Below, one piece after another: positions 25,418-33,675 of a DNA stretch of 64,000 bases. The DNA is from Rhodoferax bucti (GTDB lineage: Bacteria; Pseudomonadota; Gammaproteobacteria; Burkholderiales; Burkholderiaceae_C), in NCBI RefSeq assembly GCF_005876985.1, contig NZ_VAHD01000001.1, positions 930,001-994,000 on the forward strand. Direction: 5' to 3'. The translations under genes and the position numbers were made by a program. The stretch's first letter is position 1, and every line of letters starts with the position of its first letter. Under the pieces are notes generated by a model. It was not told where the DNA came from. It ran no database searches and saw only the letters and a program-made list of their open reading frames with translations.

Positions 25418-25464
25418 TTTGCTCCTGATTTCATAGCTGATTGCGCATAGCGCACGTGCGCTAG
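25418..25464 (-). repeat. 47-nt palindromic repeat (at phosphoesterase stop)
   Basis: On the minus strand it starts CTAGCGCACGTG and continues TGCGCAATCAGCTAT. Its first four bases supply the TAG stop of the phosphoesterase gene, as at the TetR gene. Confidence 0.75.
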
Positions 25465-26267
25465 GTGCCGATTTCTATCAAAAGCTCCGGCCGGTAGCCC
25501 AGCTGCTCGCTTTTGCGCACATAGCCCAGCGGGTTGGCCACCACCCGGCAATTGCCCACGCTGTAGTCGCTGGGCGCGTGCAGGTGGCCATGCAGCCACA
25601 GGTCGGCCCGCGGGAGCAATTCGTCCAGCGCATTGCAAAAGCCGGCGGTGCCGGGCACCAGGCCGTAGCGCGGGTCGGCACTGCGCAGGCTGGGGGCAAA
25701 GTGGGTTACCACCACCGTGGGGCCGTCATGCGGCTTTGCCAAGGCCTCGCGCAGCCAGGCTTGGCAGACCAAGGCCTGCTCGCGCAAGCCGTCTGCCAGC
25801 CACGGCTCGTCGGCACGGGTGGTGAGTGTTTTCTTCAGGTAGTAGTTGGCGGCGCGGTAGGCCTTGTCGCGGGCTTTGAGCTGGCGCTCTGGCGGCTCCT
25901 GGGCGGCGAGCGCGTCAAAGTCGGTCCACAGGGTGGTGCCGACGAAACGCACGCCTTCCATCAACACAGTTTCACGTTCCAGCCAGTGGATGCCCAAGCG
26001 CTCGCAGGTGGCGCGCAAACGGGTGTGTGCGGCGTCAAAGTTCAGCGTGTCGTACTCGTGGTTGCCGGGCACAAACAGCACCGGAGTCGGCCAGTCGTGC
26101 AGGGGCGAAAAGCGCTCCAGCCCGAAGTCGTCGCCGGCGAGCTGCGAGCCGGGCTGGTAGGAGCCCACATCCCCTGCCAACACCAGCACATCGGCGCCGG
26201 GCAGCGGCGTGGCCTGCCAATGGGGGTGGGCCTCCAGATGGAGGTCGGAGAGCAGCTGGATCTTCAT
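25461..26267 (-). CDS. Calcineurin-like metallophosphoesterase
   Basis: This 268-residue phosphoesterase has all metal-binding motifs visible: SDLHLE near the start, LAGDVGSY, GNHEYD, VTHFAPS and HGHLH. It would use two metal ions to cleave phosphoester bonds. The start overlaps the stop of the upstream LysR gene by an ATGA junction, so the two are co-translated and the LysR protein may regulate it. Substrate unknown. The stop codon lies within the first bases of a 47-nt repeat. Confidence 0.88.
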   Translation of the reverse strand: MKIQLLSDLHLEAHPHWQATPLPGADVLVLAGDVGSYQPGSQLAGDDFGLERFSPLHDWPTPVLFVPGNHEYDTLNFDAAHTRLRATCERLGIHWLERETVLMEGVRFVGTTLWTDFDALAAQEPPERQLKARDKAYRAANYYLKKTLTTRADEPWLADGLREQALVCQAWLREALAKPHDGPTVVVTHFAPSLRSADPRYGLVPGTAGFCNALDELLPRADLWLHGHLHAPSDYSVGNCRVVANPLGYVRKSEQLGYRPELLIEIGT

Positions 26268-27226
26268 GCGGAAAAAATGGTTTCGCCCAGCGCCGCCACC
26301 TGGGCCCGCAGCCAGGCGTGGGGGCTGGCGCCGTCCAGCCGCTGGTGCCACAGGGCATCGACCTGAATCGGCGGCACCGCGAAAGGCAGTTCGCGGATGA
26401 CCAGTTGGTCGGCATAGCCGGTGACGTTCACAAAATGGCGGGGCAGCACGGTGAGCAGGTCCGACTGGACCACCACTTTGCCGGCGGTAAAAAACTGGTT
26501 GACGGTGAGCACCACCCGGCGTGTGCGCTTGAGGCTGACCAGCGATTCGTCAATAAAGCCGAAGGCGCGACCGGAAAAGCTCACCAGCATGTGGTGCGCG
26601 CTGCAAAAGCGGTCCAGGGTGAATTCGCCCACGGTGAGCGGGTGGTCTTTGCGCATCACGCACACGTAGTCACCCACAAACAGGCGGTGGTGCAAAAAGG
26701 TCTCCGAGGCACCGGCTTGCGCACGCGCCGTCAGGTCGGCCAAGACCGCCGGAAAGTGGCCGATGGCCAAGTCGGCACCGCCTTCTTCCAGCACCTTGCG
26801 GGGGTCGCGGGTGGTCAGGGGGACCACCCGCAACGACACGCCGGGCGCATCGCGCGCCAGCACCTTGACCAGACCGGGCATCAGCTCGGCGGCGGTGGCA
26901 TCGGCCATGGTGAGCACAAAGGTGTTGGTGGCTTCGGCCGGCTCAAACACGCTGGGCGCCAGGGAGGCCTGCAGTTTTTGCAAGGTTTCGCGCACGGCGG
27001 GCCACAGCTCCTGCCCGCGCGCGGTGGGCTCCAGGGTGCGGCCGTTGCGCACCAGCAGCTCGTCGTCCAGCGCTTCGCGCAGGCGCCGCAAGGCGTTGCT
27101 GACAGCGGGCTGGGTGAGGTTGAGCTGCTCGGCAGCGCGTGTCAGGCTGCGTTCGGACATGACCACATCGAACACCTTGAGCAGGTTCAGGTCGAAGGTG
27201 CGGAGGTTGATGTGGTGGGCGGCCAT
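26264..27226 (-). CDS. LysR family transcriptional regulator
   Basis: A 320-residue LysR regulator of the NodD/NagR-like branch. It has LNLLKVFDVVMSERSLTRAA at the N-terminus, LNLTQPAVSNALRRLREALD as the DNA-recognition region, and a substrate-binding domain. It forms an overlapping pair with the metallophosphoesterase downstream. The region upstream (27227-27356) separates it from a divergent small membrane protein gene that may be a target. The effector is unknown. Confidence 0.88.
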   Translation of the reverse strand: MAAHHINLRTFDLNLLKVFDVVMSERSLTRAAEQLNLTQPAVSNALRRLREALDDELLVRNGRTLEPTARGQELWPAVRETLQKLQASLAPSVFEPAEATNTFVLTMADATAAELMPGLVKVLARDAPGVSLRVVPLTTRDPRKVLEEGGADLAIGHFPAVLADLTARAQAGASETFLHHRLFVGDYVCVMRKDHPLTVGEFTLDRFCSAHHMLVSFSGRAFGFIDESLVSLKRTRRVVLTVNQFFTAGKVVVQSDLLTVLPRHFVNVTGYADQLVIRELPFAVPPIQVDALWHQRLDGASPHAWLRAQVAALGETIFSA

Positions 27227-27356
27227 GGGGAAGTATAAATTCTGTGAATACCAAGCATCACCAACATAAAGTTGAACGACACTGGGGTAAACCCTATGAT
27301 TCGCCCATCTTAGAAATTTTTATCCAGTGAGCATCAACCTTTTCAAGGAGTTTGCC

Positions 27357-27764
27357 ATGACACAAGCTATCAACACCCCCTATTTCTCGTACTCCACCGC
27401 TCAGCCCCGTACGCCCCGCGCACGCCGTGAAAAAGTGGAAGCTTCCCGTACCCTGTCCGGCATGTTGCTGGCTGCAGTGCTGTCCGCCTTGTTGGTGGTG
27501 GCAGACCAGGTGATCGACACTTGGGTCGACGGCCACATGCTGGCGGCTTGGGTGGCTTTGTGGACCGTGGCATTTGCGGCCTTGGCCCTGTTGGCGCCCC
27601 CGCTGCGTAAAGTGTCTTCCGGTTTGGCGACCCTGATCGCTTCTGCCGTGCAGGCCTACCAAGTGCGCCGCATGGAAGAAAAGATGTGGGAATACGCCCA
27701 CCACGACCCCCGCATCATGGCTGAGCTGCAACACGCTTGGTTGCGCAGCCAGACAGAAGCCTGA
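27357..27764 (+). CDS. Small two-helix membrane protein, unknown function
   Basis: A 135-residue protein starts at an ATG with AAGGAG six nucleotides upstream; an in-frame ATG at 27327 lacks such a site. Residues about 35-55 (LSGMLLAAVLSALLVVADQV) and 65-85 (LAAWVALWTVAFAALALLAP) are likely membrane helices. The N-terminus is basic (RTPRARREKVEASR) and the C-terminal tail is polar (RRMEEKMWEYAHHDPRIM). It stands alone ahead of a terminator. I do not recognise the family. Confidence 0.75.
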   Translation: MTQAINTPYFSYSTAQPRTPRARREKVEASRTLSGMLLAAVLSALLVVADQVIDTWVDGHMLAAWVALWTVAFAALALLAPPLRKVSSGLATLIASAVQAYQVRRMEEKMWEYAHHDPRIMAELQHAWLRSQTEA

Positions 27765-27801
27765 TTGCTGTCACGCCGGTTCACGCTCACGAACCGGATG
27801 C

Positions 27802-27830
27802 AAAAAAGCCACCCTCGGGTGGCTTTTTTG
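27802..27830. terminator. Bidirectional intrinsic terminator
   Basis: GCCACCC pairs with GGGTGGC around a two-base loop, extended by six A on the left and six T on the right. It lies between the convergent small membrane protein gene and pckG. Confidence 0.9.
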
Positions 27831-27848
27831 TTTTTCTTATCAACCCGC

Positions 27849-29732
27849 TCAGGCAGCCAAACGCTGCGCCAGTTGGGTCTTGGTCTCTTCGAGTTCCTTC
27901 GGCAAGTGGTAGGCGAGCTGGGTGAACAGCTCGGTGTGCAGGGCGATCTCAGCCTTCCAGTCGTCCTTGTTGAGGCTGGTCACCGAGTCAAATTGGGCTT
28001 GGCTGAAGTCCAAACCGGTCCAGTTGATTTCGCTGTACTGGGGGGCAACGCCGAAGCCGGTTTCCACACCCGCAGCCTGGCCTTCCAGGCGGTCGATCAT
28101 CCACTTCAGCACGCGCATGTTTTCACCGTAGCCGGGCCAGACGAACTTGCCGTCGTCACCTTTGCGGAACCAGTTGGTGGTGAAGATTTTGGGTTGCTTG
28201 GCGCCGGATTGGGCCAGCTTGGCGCCCATGTTGAGCCAATGCTGGAAGTAGTCGCTCATGTTGTAGCCCATGAAAGGCAGCATGGCGAAGGGGTCGCGGC
28301 GCACCACGCCCTGTTGGCCCACGGCCGCAGCGGTGGTCTCAGAACCCATGGTGGCAGCCATGTAAACACCTTCGGTCCAGTTGCGGGCTTCGGTCACCAG
28401 CGGCACGGTGGTGGAGCGGCGGCCGCCGAAGATGAAAGCATCAATCGCCACGCCGTTGGCGTCGTCCCACTGGCTGTCCAGCGCGGGGTTGTTGCCGGCA
28501 GCCACGGTGAAGCGGGCGTTGGGGTGGGCGGCCTTGGCGCCGGTTTCCTTGGCGATGGCGGGCGTCCAGTCCTTGCCTTGCCAGTCGATCAGGTGGTCGG
28601 GCAGGCCGCCGGTGTCTTTCTCCATGCCTTCCCACCACACGTCACCGTCGTCGGTCAGCGCGACGTTCGTGAAGATCACGTTCTTGTCCAGGCTGGCCAT
28701 GCAGTTGGGGTTGGTGTGGAAGTTGGTGCCGGGGGCCACGCCGAAGTAGCCGGCTTCGGGGTTGATGGCGTAGAGTTTGCCGTCGGTGCCGGGTTTGATC
28801 CAGGCAATGTCGTCGCCAATCGTGGTGACTTTCCAGCCTTCGAAGCCGGTAGGTGGCACCAGCATGGAGAAGTTGGTCTTGCCGCAGGCGCTGGGGAAGG
28901 CCGCCGCCACGTGGTACTTCTTGCCCTGGGGATTTGTCACGCCCAAGATGAGCATGTGCTCGGCCAACCAACCCTGGTCGCGGCCCATGTTGGAGGCAAT
29001 GCGCAGCGCAAAGCACTTCTTGCCCAGCAGCGCGTTGCCGCCGTAGCCCGAACCGTAGCTCCAGATTTCGCGGGTTTCGGGGTAGTGCACGATGTACTTG
29101 GTCTTGTTGCAAGGCCATTTCACATCGGATTGGCCTTGGGCCAGGGGCGCACCCACCGTGTGCACGCAGGGCACAAAGGGGCCGTCCACGCCAATCACGT
29201 CAAACACCGCCTTGCCCATGCGGGTCATGATGCGCTGGTTCACGGCCACGTAGGGGCTGTCAGAGAGTTCAATGCCGATGTGGGCAATGTGGCTGCCCAG
29301 AGGGCCCATGGAGAAGGGCACCACATACATGGTGCGGCCGGCCATGCAGCCATCGAACAGGGCTTTTTCGCCGTCCTTGCCGGTTTGCAGCAGGGTGCGC
29401 ATCTCGGCCGGCGCCATCCAGTTGTTGGTGGGCCCGGCGTTTTCCTTCTTCTCGGAGCAGATGTAGGTGCGGTCTTCCACGCGGGCCACATCGCTGGGGT
29501 CGGAGCAGGCCAGGAAACTGTTGGGGCGCTTGGCGGGGTTGAGTTTTTTGAAGGTGCCGGCGTCGACCAGTTGCTGGCACAGGCGCTGGTATTCCTCGTC
29601 GGAGCCGTCACACCAGTACACGTTTTGGGGTTTGCACAGGGCCACCATGTCCGCCACCCAGGCAATGAGTTTGGCGTTTTTGACGTAGCTGGGGGTGTTG
29701 AGGGCCAGGCCCTGCATCACGGGTGCGTTCAT
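27849..29732 (-). CDS. pckG: Phosphoenolpyruvate carboxykinase (GTP)
   Basis: This 627-residue enzyme converts oxaloacetate and GTP to phosphoenolpyruvate, CO2 and GDP at the start of gluconeogenesis. The P-loop-like [15 protein letters not shown] carries the hyperreactive cysteine of GTP-type enzymes. [15 protein letters not shown] sequence ([14 protein letters not shown]) and [12 protein letters not shown] are further family features. Length is normal. It is a single-gene unit with a likely promoter at 29862-29890 and a terminator beyond its stop. Confidence 0.95.
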   Translation of the reverse strand: MNAPVMQGLALNTPSYVKNAKLIAWVADMVALCKPQNVYWCDGSDEEYQRLCQQLVDAGTFKKLNPAKRPNSFLACSDPSDVARVEDRTYICSEKKENAGPTNNWMAPAEMRTLLQTGKDGEKALFDGCMAGRTMYVVPFSMGPLGSHIAHIGIELSDSPYVAVNQRIMTRMGKAVFDVIGVDGPFVPCVHTVGAPLAQGQSDVKWPCNKTKYIVHYPETREIWSYGSGYGGNALLGKKCFALRIASNMGRDQGWLAEHMLILGVTNPQGKKYHVAAAFPSACGKTNFSMLVPPTGFEGWKVTTIGDDIAWIKPGTDGKLYAINPEAGYFGVAPGTNFHTNPNCMASLDKNVIFTNVALTDDGDVWWEGMEKDTGGLPDHLIDWQGKDWTPAIAKETGAKAAHPNARFTVAAGNNPALDSQWDDANGVAIDAFIFGGRRSTTVPLVTEARNWTEGVYMAATMGSETTAAAVGQQGVVRRDPFAMLPFMGYNMSDYFQHWLNMGAKLAQSGAKQPKIFTTNWFRKGDDGKFVWPGYGENMRVLKWMIDRLEGQAAGVETGFGVAPQYSEINWTGLDFSQAQFDSVTSLNKDDWKAEIALHTELFTQLAYHLPKELEETKTQLAQRLAA

Positions 29733-29861
29733 GAAAAGCTCCTAAGTTTGAAAATCGTCTTTTCAAAATCAGGTGCCACTGACATCAGCACTGCCACGAA
29801 CTTTGAGAAACCGGCTTTCAAGGTCTTGCCCGCAGCAGCGGGAGGACGGAGAGTGCCGGTG

Positions 29862-29890
29862 ATTCTAGGGATAGGTACTCAAGTTACCAA
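29862..29890 (-). promoter_or_regulatory. Sigma-70-type promoter of pckG
   Basis: On the minus strand, TTGGTA and TAGAAT are separated by exactly 17 bp, pointing toward pckG. The predicted leader is about 120 nt. Confidence 0.45.
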
Positions 29891-29946
29891 GCGATTACGA
29901 ATCAATTTTATGCAAACCATGCATGGGTTTATGCGTAGGGTGGTGG

Positions 29947-30522
29947 TCAGGGACTTTGCAGCGCCTTTTGAATGCGCTCCAGCAACCGGGGGTCTTCAGG
30001 CAGGGTTTCGCTTGCAAAGCTGCCAACAACCTTGCCCCGGCGGTCAATGAGGTACTTGTGAAAGTTCCAGCGGGGGCTTTGCCCGCTTTGTTGTGCGAGC
30101 TCTCTGAACAAGGGGTTGCTGGCGCTGCCGGTGACCTTGCTTTTGGCAAACATCGGGAATTTCACGCCGTAGGTGTTGAAACAAAAGTCGGCAATTTGAG
30201 CGCTGCTACCGGGTTCCTGCTGGCCGAAGTCGTTGGACGGAAAGCCCAACACCACCAAGCCCTGGCCTTGGAAGCGCGCGTAAACGCGTTCCAGCCCTTC
30301 GTATTGGGAGGTAAATCCGCAGTAGCTGGCGGTATTGACCACCAAGGCGACTTTTCCGCTGAACTGGCACAGGCTTTGGGGTGCGTCGTCTTGCAAGCGA
30401 GGCATGGTCTTTTGCCAGAGGGCGGGGCAGGACGGCGCTTGGGGCGGCGGTGGCGCTGCAAGCACGGTGTGGGCGATGAGCAATAAAAAAGCGGCCGAAG
30501 CCGCTTTTGTACAGAGTGTCAT
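29947..30522 (-). CDS. Exported glutathione peroxidase family protein
   Basis: A 191-residue thiol peroxidase has an N-terminal signal-like segment (KAASAAFLLLIAHTVLAAPP). The catalytic set is visible: Cys in VNTASYCGFTSQYEGL, Gln in FPSNDFGQQEPGS, and Trp with Asn in RWNFHKYLID. It would reduce peroxides in the periplasm, probably with thioredoxin-like partners. The start at 30522 is chosen because longer forms overlap the small membrane protein gene just upstream; no start has a strong ribosome site. An intrinsic terminator-like hairpin lies within the signal-peptide codons. Confidence 0.82.
   Translation of the reverse strand: MTLCTKAASAAFLLLIAHTVLAAPPPPQAPSCPALWQKTMPRLQDDAPQSLCQFSGKVALVVNTASYCGFTSQYEGLERVYARFQGQGLVVLGFPSNDFGQQEPGSSAQIADFCFNTYGVKFPMFAKSKVTGSASNPLFRELAQQSGQSPRWNFHKYLIDRRGKVVGSFASETLPEDPRLLERIQKALQSP
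30487..30508 (-). terminator. Terminator-like hairpin inside the signal-peptide codons
   Basis: On the minus strand, AAAAGCGGC pairs with GCCGCTTTT around a TTCG loop and runs into six T. It lies just after the peroxidase start codon and could terminate transcripts of the 46-residue gene upstream. Confidence 0.5.
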
Positions 30523-30565
30523 CCGCGATGGAGCACGCAAGGTGCTGTACATGGCGGCAGGGCCT

Positions 30566-30706
30566 TCAGGCCATGGACACGGCAATGAACGCCAGCAAAA
30601 ACATCAGAACCGCGCCCACGATGGGCAGCACCACGGGCATCAAGGGGACGACCTCATCAACAGGGTCGGCGGCGTGGTGGTCGTCAGAGTGGGCGGGTGC
30701 GGACAT
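30566..30706 (-). CDS. 46-residue single-helix membrane protein
   Basis: The frame encodes a His/Asp-rich N-terminus (MSAPAHSDDHHAADPVDEVV) followed by one hydrophobic helix (LMPVVLPIVGAVLMFLLAFI, then AVSMA) and a stop. GAGGT lies six nucleotides before the ATG. It precedes the peroxidase gene by 43 nt on the same strand. The His-rich end may bind metal. I do not know a function for it. Confidence 0.65.
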   Translation of the reverse strand: MSAPAHSDDHHAADPVDEVVPLMPVVLPIVGAVLMFLLAFIAVSMA

Positions 30707-30853
30707 AGTCAAACCTCAGGTTGTACGTTGGTATCGCCGGATTTTAGCGGTATGCGTGCCCGGGCGTCACCCCGTGTCTTGCCAAGGGTTGTTGCAAGGA
30801 GGTAGTTCCTGCGCTATCGTGATTCCGGCACAAGGCAGTGCCGGAGGCGTTGA

Positions 30854-33181
30854 ATGGCCAAGCGTTCCTTGTTTCTGCCGCAAGGCGGGCATCTTTTACC
30901 TTCCCCCGGGTTGGAGCGCGCGCCTGTGCTGGATTTGATGTGCTCCCATTTTGTGTTGACCCTGGCAGCCCGCCAAGGCGCCAGCTTCAATGTGCGGCGC
31001 GATTTCAACGGGGTGGTCGGCTTGGCCGGGCGGCACTTGGTCTGGCCGGTGTCGGTGTTGGCCCGGCTGCGCGAATTCCTGGCCCGCCGGTGTGTGGGCA
31101 ATGAGTTGTGGCGTGGGCACGAGGCGCTGAGCGCGCCCGAGTTTTTGACCCGCTTCGGCACCTGGTGCGGCCCCTATGACGAAGCCACGCTGTTTTTCTT
31201 TCTGGATGAATACGCCAAAGACCAACCCAAGGACCTGATTTCGGTGCTGGCAGTTACCGGAGAGTGGTTGCAGCAGGCCTTGAAAAAACAGTCCACCCTG
31301 GTGGAAAAAAATATCAATGCCTTAGCGGGCCTGCTCCAGCTCAACAAGGCAGAACGTGCCTTGTTGCTGTACGGAACGCTGGCCCGCTACCAGCGAGATA
31401 TGCGCAGCATTCTGGTGGAGTTCAAGGTAAACAACGCGGCCGAGGCCTACGCCGCCATTGCCGAAGTGGCCCATGTGAATGCCCAGGAGCTGAGCGAGGC
31501 CTTGCGCGCTGGCTCGCGGTTGGAGCGCATCGGGTTGGTGGAAAACCTGATCTCGGAGCACAACATCACCGACCTCGCGGACCTGATGAAGGTGAGCGAG
31601 AAGCTGCCCCCCGTGTTGATGCGCCAGTACCGGGACCAGTCGGAGCTGATGGCCGTCTTTACCCGACTCTCAGGTAAAACGCACTTGACCTTGGCGGACT
31701 TCGCTTTTGTGGGCGAGGAGGCCTCGGTGCTGCGCAATATGCTGGCCCACGCGGTGGCGCGCAACGAGCCAGGGGTCAACATCTTGCTGTACGGCCCCCC
31801 CGGCACAGGTAAAACCGAGCTGGCCAAAGTGCTGGCCCAAGAGGCGGGGCTTGACTTGTTTGAGGTCGAACATGCGGACCGCGATGGCAACTCACTCAGT
31901 GGCCGCGACCGCTACCGTTCCCTGCAGATTGCCCAGGTGTTTTTGAAAGGCAGCGCCCAGGCGGCGCTGTTGTTTGACGAGGTGGAAGATGTTTTCCCCC
32001 CGCTCAGTACGGAGGCCGCGCACTATATGGCACGTGCTGACGCCCATGCGGCAACGCCCAGTGCCAGCGTGAGCGGCAAGGCGTGGGTGAACCAGATACT
32101 GGAGAGCAACCCGGTCCCCACCATCTGGGTCACCAACCGCATCGAGCAGATTGACCCGGCTTTTCGCCGCCGGTTCGCCTTTCACCTCGAGCTCAAATCG
32201 CCTCCGCCTGGCGCGCGGGAAGGCGTTGTGCGCAAAACGCTGGAGGGCATTGCGGTGAGTGATGCGTTTGTGGCCCGCTTGAGTGGCCGCAAGGGCCTGA
32301 CTCCGGCGCAAATCCGCACGGCAGCCCGGTTTGCCCGCTTGAGCGCCCAAGAAGACAAGGCAATGGATGGCGCGCTGATGGAAGCCTTGATGGACCGGCA
32401 ACTCAAAAATGCCGATCTGGCCCTGGGCAACACGGCAGCCCCCGCCGCCCGCCCCAACGCACTCAGCCAGTACGACTTGCGCTACCTCCATATAGAGAGC
32501 CGGTTTGCGCTACCGGCCATGGTGCAGTCTTTGCAGGTGCGTGGGCATGGCACCTTGTGCTTTTATGGGCCGCCGGGCACCGGTAAAACAGCGCTGGCCG
32601 AGCACATAGCCGGTGAGCTGGGGCGCCCACTGCTCATCAAGCGCGCCAGCGATTTGATGAGTAAGTATGTGGGGGAAACCGAGCAAAACATGGCCGCCAT
32701 GTTCCGCGAGGCCGAGGCGGAGCAGGCCGTGCTCCTGCTCGACGAGGCCGACAGCTTCTTGCAGGACCGCCGGGGCGCGCACCGGCACTACGAGGTCAGC
32801 GAAGTGAATGAAATGCTGCAGGGGATGGAGCGCTACCGCGGCATCTTCATCTGCACCACCAATTTGATGGACCGGCTGGACGAAGCGGCCCTGCGGCGAT
32901 TTACTTTCAAAATCCGTTTCCGTTGCTTGAGCGCGGAGCAGCGGGAGGCCGTTTTCGTGCAGGAAGCCTGTGCAGGGGACGTTGCTGGCGTCGATGGCTC
33001 CATACGCCACGCCTTGCGCCAGCTGGACCAGCTCAGCTTGGGGGACTTCGCGGCGGTGCGCCGCCAGGCCGAGATTTTGGGTGTTGCCATGACACAGGCA
33101 GAGTTTCTGGCGCAGCTGGAGGCCGAACACCGCCTGAAGCCCGAGGTGCGGGAGCGGCGTTCCATGGGATTCACCGCCTGA
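30854..33181 (+). CDS. Protein with two AAA+ ATPase domains
   Basis: A 775-residue soluble protein starts behind a GGAGG site. Residues 1-300 are mostly helical without a recognised domain. AAA+ domain 1 has Walker A GPPGTGKTELAK near residue 314 and Walker B ALLFDEVED near 381. Domain 2 has GPPGTGKTALAE near residue 572 and Walker B LLLDEADSF near 627. Both keep the catalytic Lys and acidic residues, and an arginine pair follows in FRRRF and LRRFTF. The layout recalls Cdc48/VAT-type double-ring remodelling ATPases, but no adaptor, protease or substrate gene is adjacent. It may unfold or remodel a protein complex; the target is unknown. Confidence 0.85.
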   Translation: MAKRSLFLPQGGHLLPSPGLERAPVLDLMCSHFVLTLAARQGASFNVRRDFNGVVGLAGRHLVWPVSVLARLREFLARRCVGNELWRGHEALSAPEFLTRFGTWCGPYDEATLFFFLDEYAKDQPKDLISVLAVTGEWLQQALKKQSTLVEKNINALAGLLQLNKAERALLLYGTLARYQRDMRSILVEFKVNNAAEAYAAIAEVAHVNAQELSEALRAGSRLERIGLVENLISEHNITDLADLMKVSEKLPPVLMRQYRDQSELMAVFTRLSGKTHLTLADFAFVGEEASVLRNMLAHAVARNEPGVNILLYGPPGTGKTELAKVLAQEAGLDLFEVEHADRDGNSLSGRDRYRSLQIAQVFLKGSAQAALLFDEVEDVFPPLSTEAAHYMARADAHAATPSASVSGKAWVNQILESNPVPTIWVTNRIEQIDPAFRRRFAFHLELKSPPPGAREGVVRKTLEGIAVSDAFVARLSGRKGLTPAQIRTAARFARLSAQEDKAMDGALMEALMDRQLKNADLALGNTAAPAARPNALSQYDLRYLHIESRFALPAMVQSLQVRGHGTLCFYGPPGTGKTALAEHIAGELGRPLLIKRASDLMSKYVGETEQNMAAMFREAEAEQAVLLLDEADSFLQDRRGAHRHYEVSEVNEMLQGMERYRGIFICTTNLMDRLDEAALRRFTFKIRFRCLSAEQREAVFVQEACAGDVAGVDGSIRHALRQLDQLSLGDFAAVRRQAEILGVAMTQAEFLAQLEAEHRLKPEVRERRSMGFTA

Positions 33182-33335
33182 GGCCGGGCTGTGCGCTGGG
33201 ACAGGTGCGGTGCAGACCCCGTGGTAACTTCTTTGAAACTTTTTCAAACTTCTGTCAACCAGTCCCCTAGCTGGTGCGTGATTACCCTAAGCGAGTGCAT
33301 TTCTTCCATCGTTGGAGCCCAAAACAGGGCGTGAA

Positions 33336-33662
33336 ATGTGCTCATTCATGACTTATTACGCAGCAGATATGCAAAAAAACACGATTCAAGTGCCGGAAAA
33401 AGGAACTTACAAGTGGCAGCTGTTTGACTACTGGTCGGGCGAGTTCCGCCAGACCCATGCCGGCCACAATGCCTACATCGCACTGAATTTCGCCGGCGCC
33501 TTGGATGCGTGCAAGTCCAAATTCCAGGCCTTGGTGCAGCAGCACCGTGCCCAAGCGGCGGATGCCGCCACCGGTGCGCGCCACATGCGTGCCATTGAGC
33601 GCCTGCAGAACACTATGTCCGGCGCGGCCGTGGCGTACGAGAGCGGTTTCCACCGCCACTGA
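33336..33662 (+). CDS. Small protein of unknown function
   Basis: A 108-residue protein starts at the ATG at 33336, chosen because AGGG precedes it by six nucleotides; an ATG at 33348 or a TTG at 33312 are alternatives. It contains YKWQLFDYWSGEFRQTHAGH near the N-terminus and a helical, Ala/Gln-rich second half. There is no signal peptide and no membrane helix. It sits between the double AAA+ gene and recQ, which converges on it with 13 bp between the two stops. I do not recognise the family. Confidence 0.7.
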   Translation: MCSFMTYYAADMQKNTIQVPEKGTYKWQLFDYWSGEFRQTHAGHNAYIALNFAGALDACKSKFQALVQQHRAQAADAATGARHMRAIERLQNTMSGAAVAYESGFHRH

Positions 33663-33675
33663 GCGTTCCCGGGGT

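Noticed and set aside
27765..30050. A 761-codon open frame antisense to pckG
   Set aside because: Low-complexity shadow of pckG, spanning the terminator and the pckG promoter; no recognisable domain.
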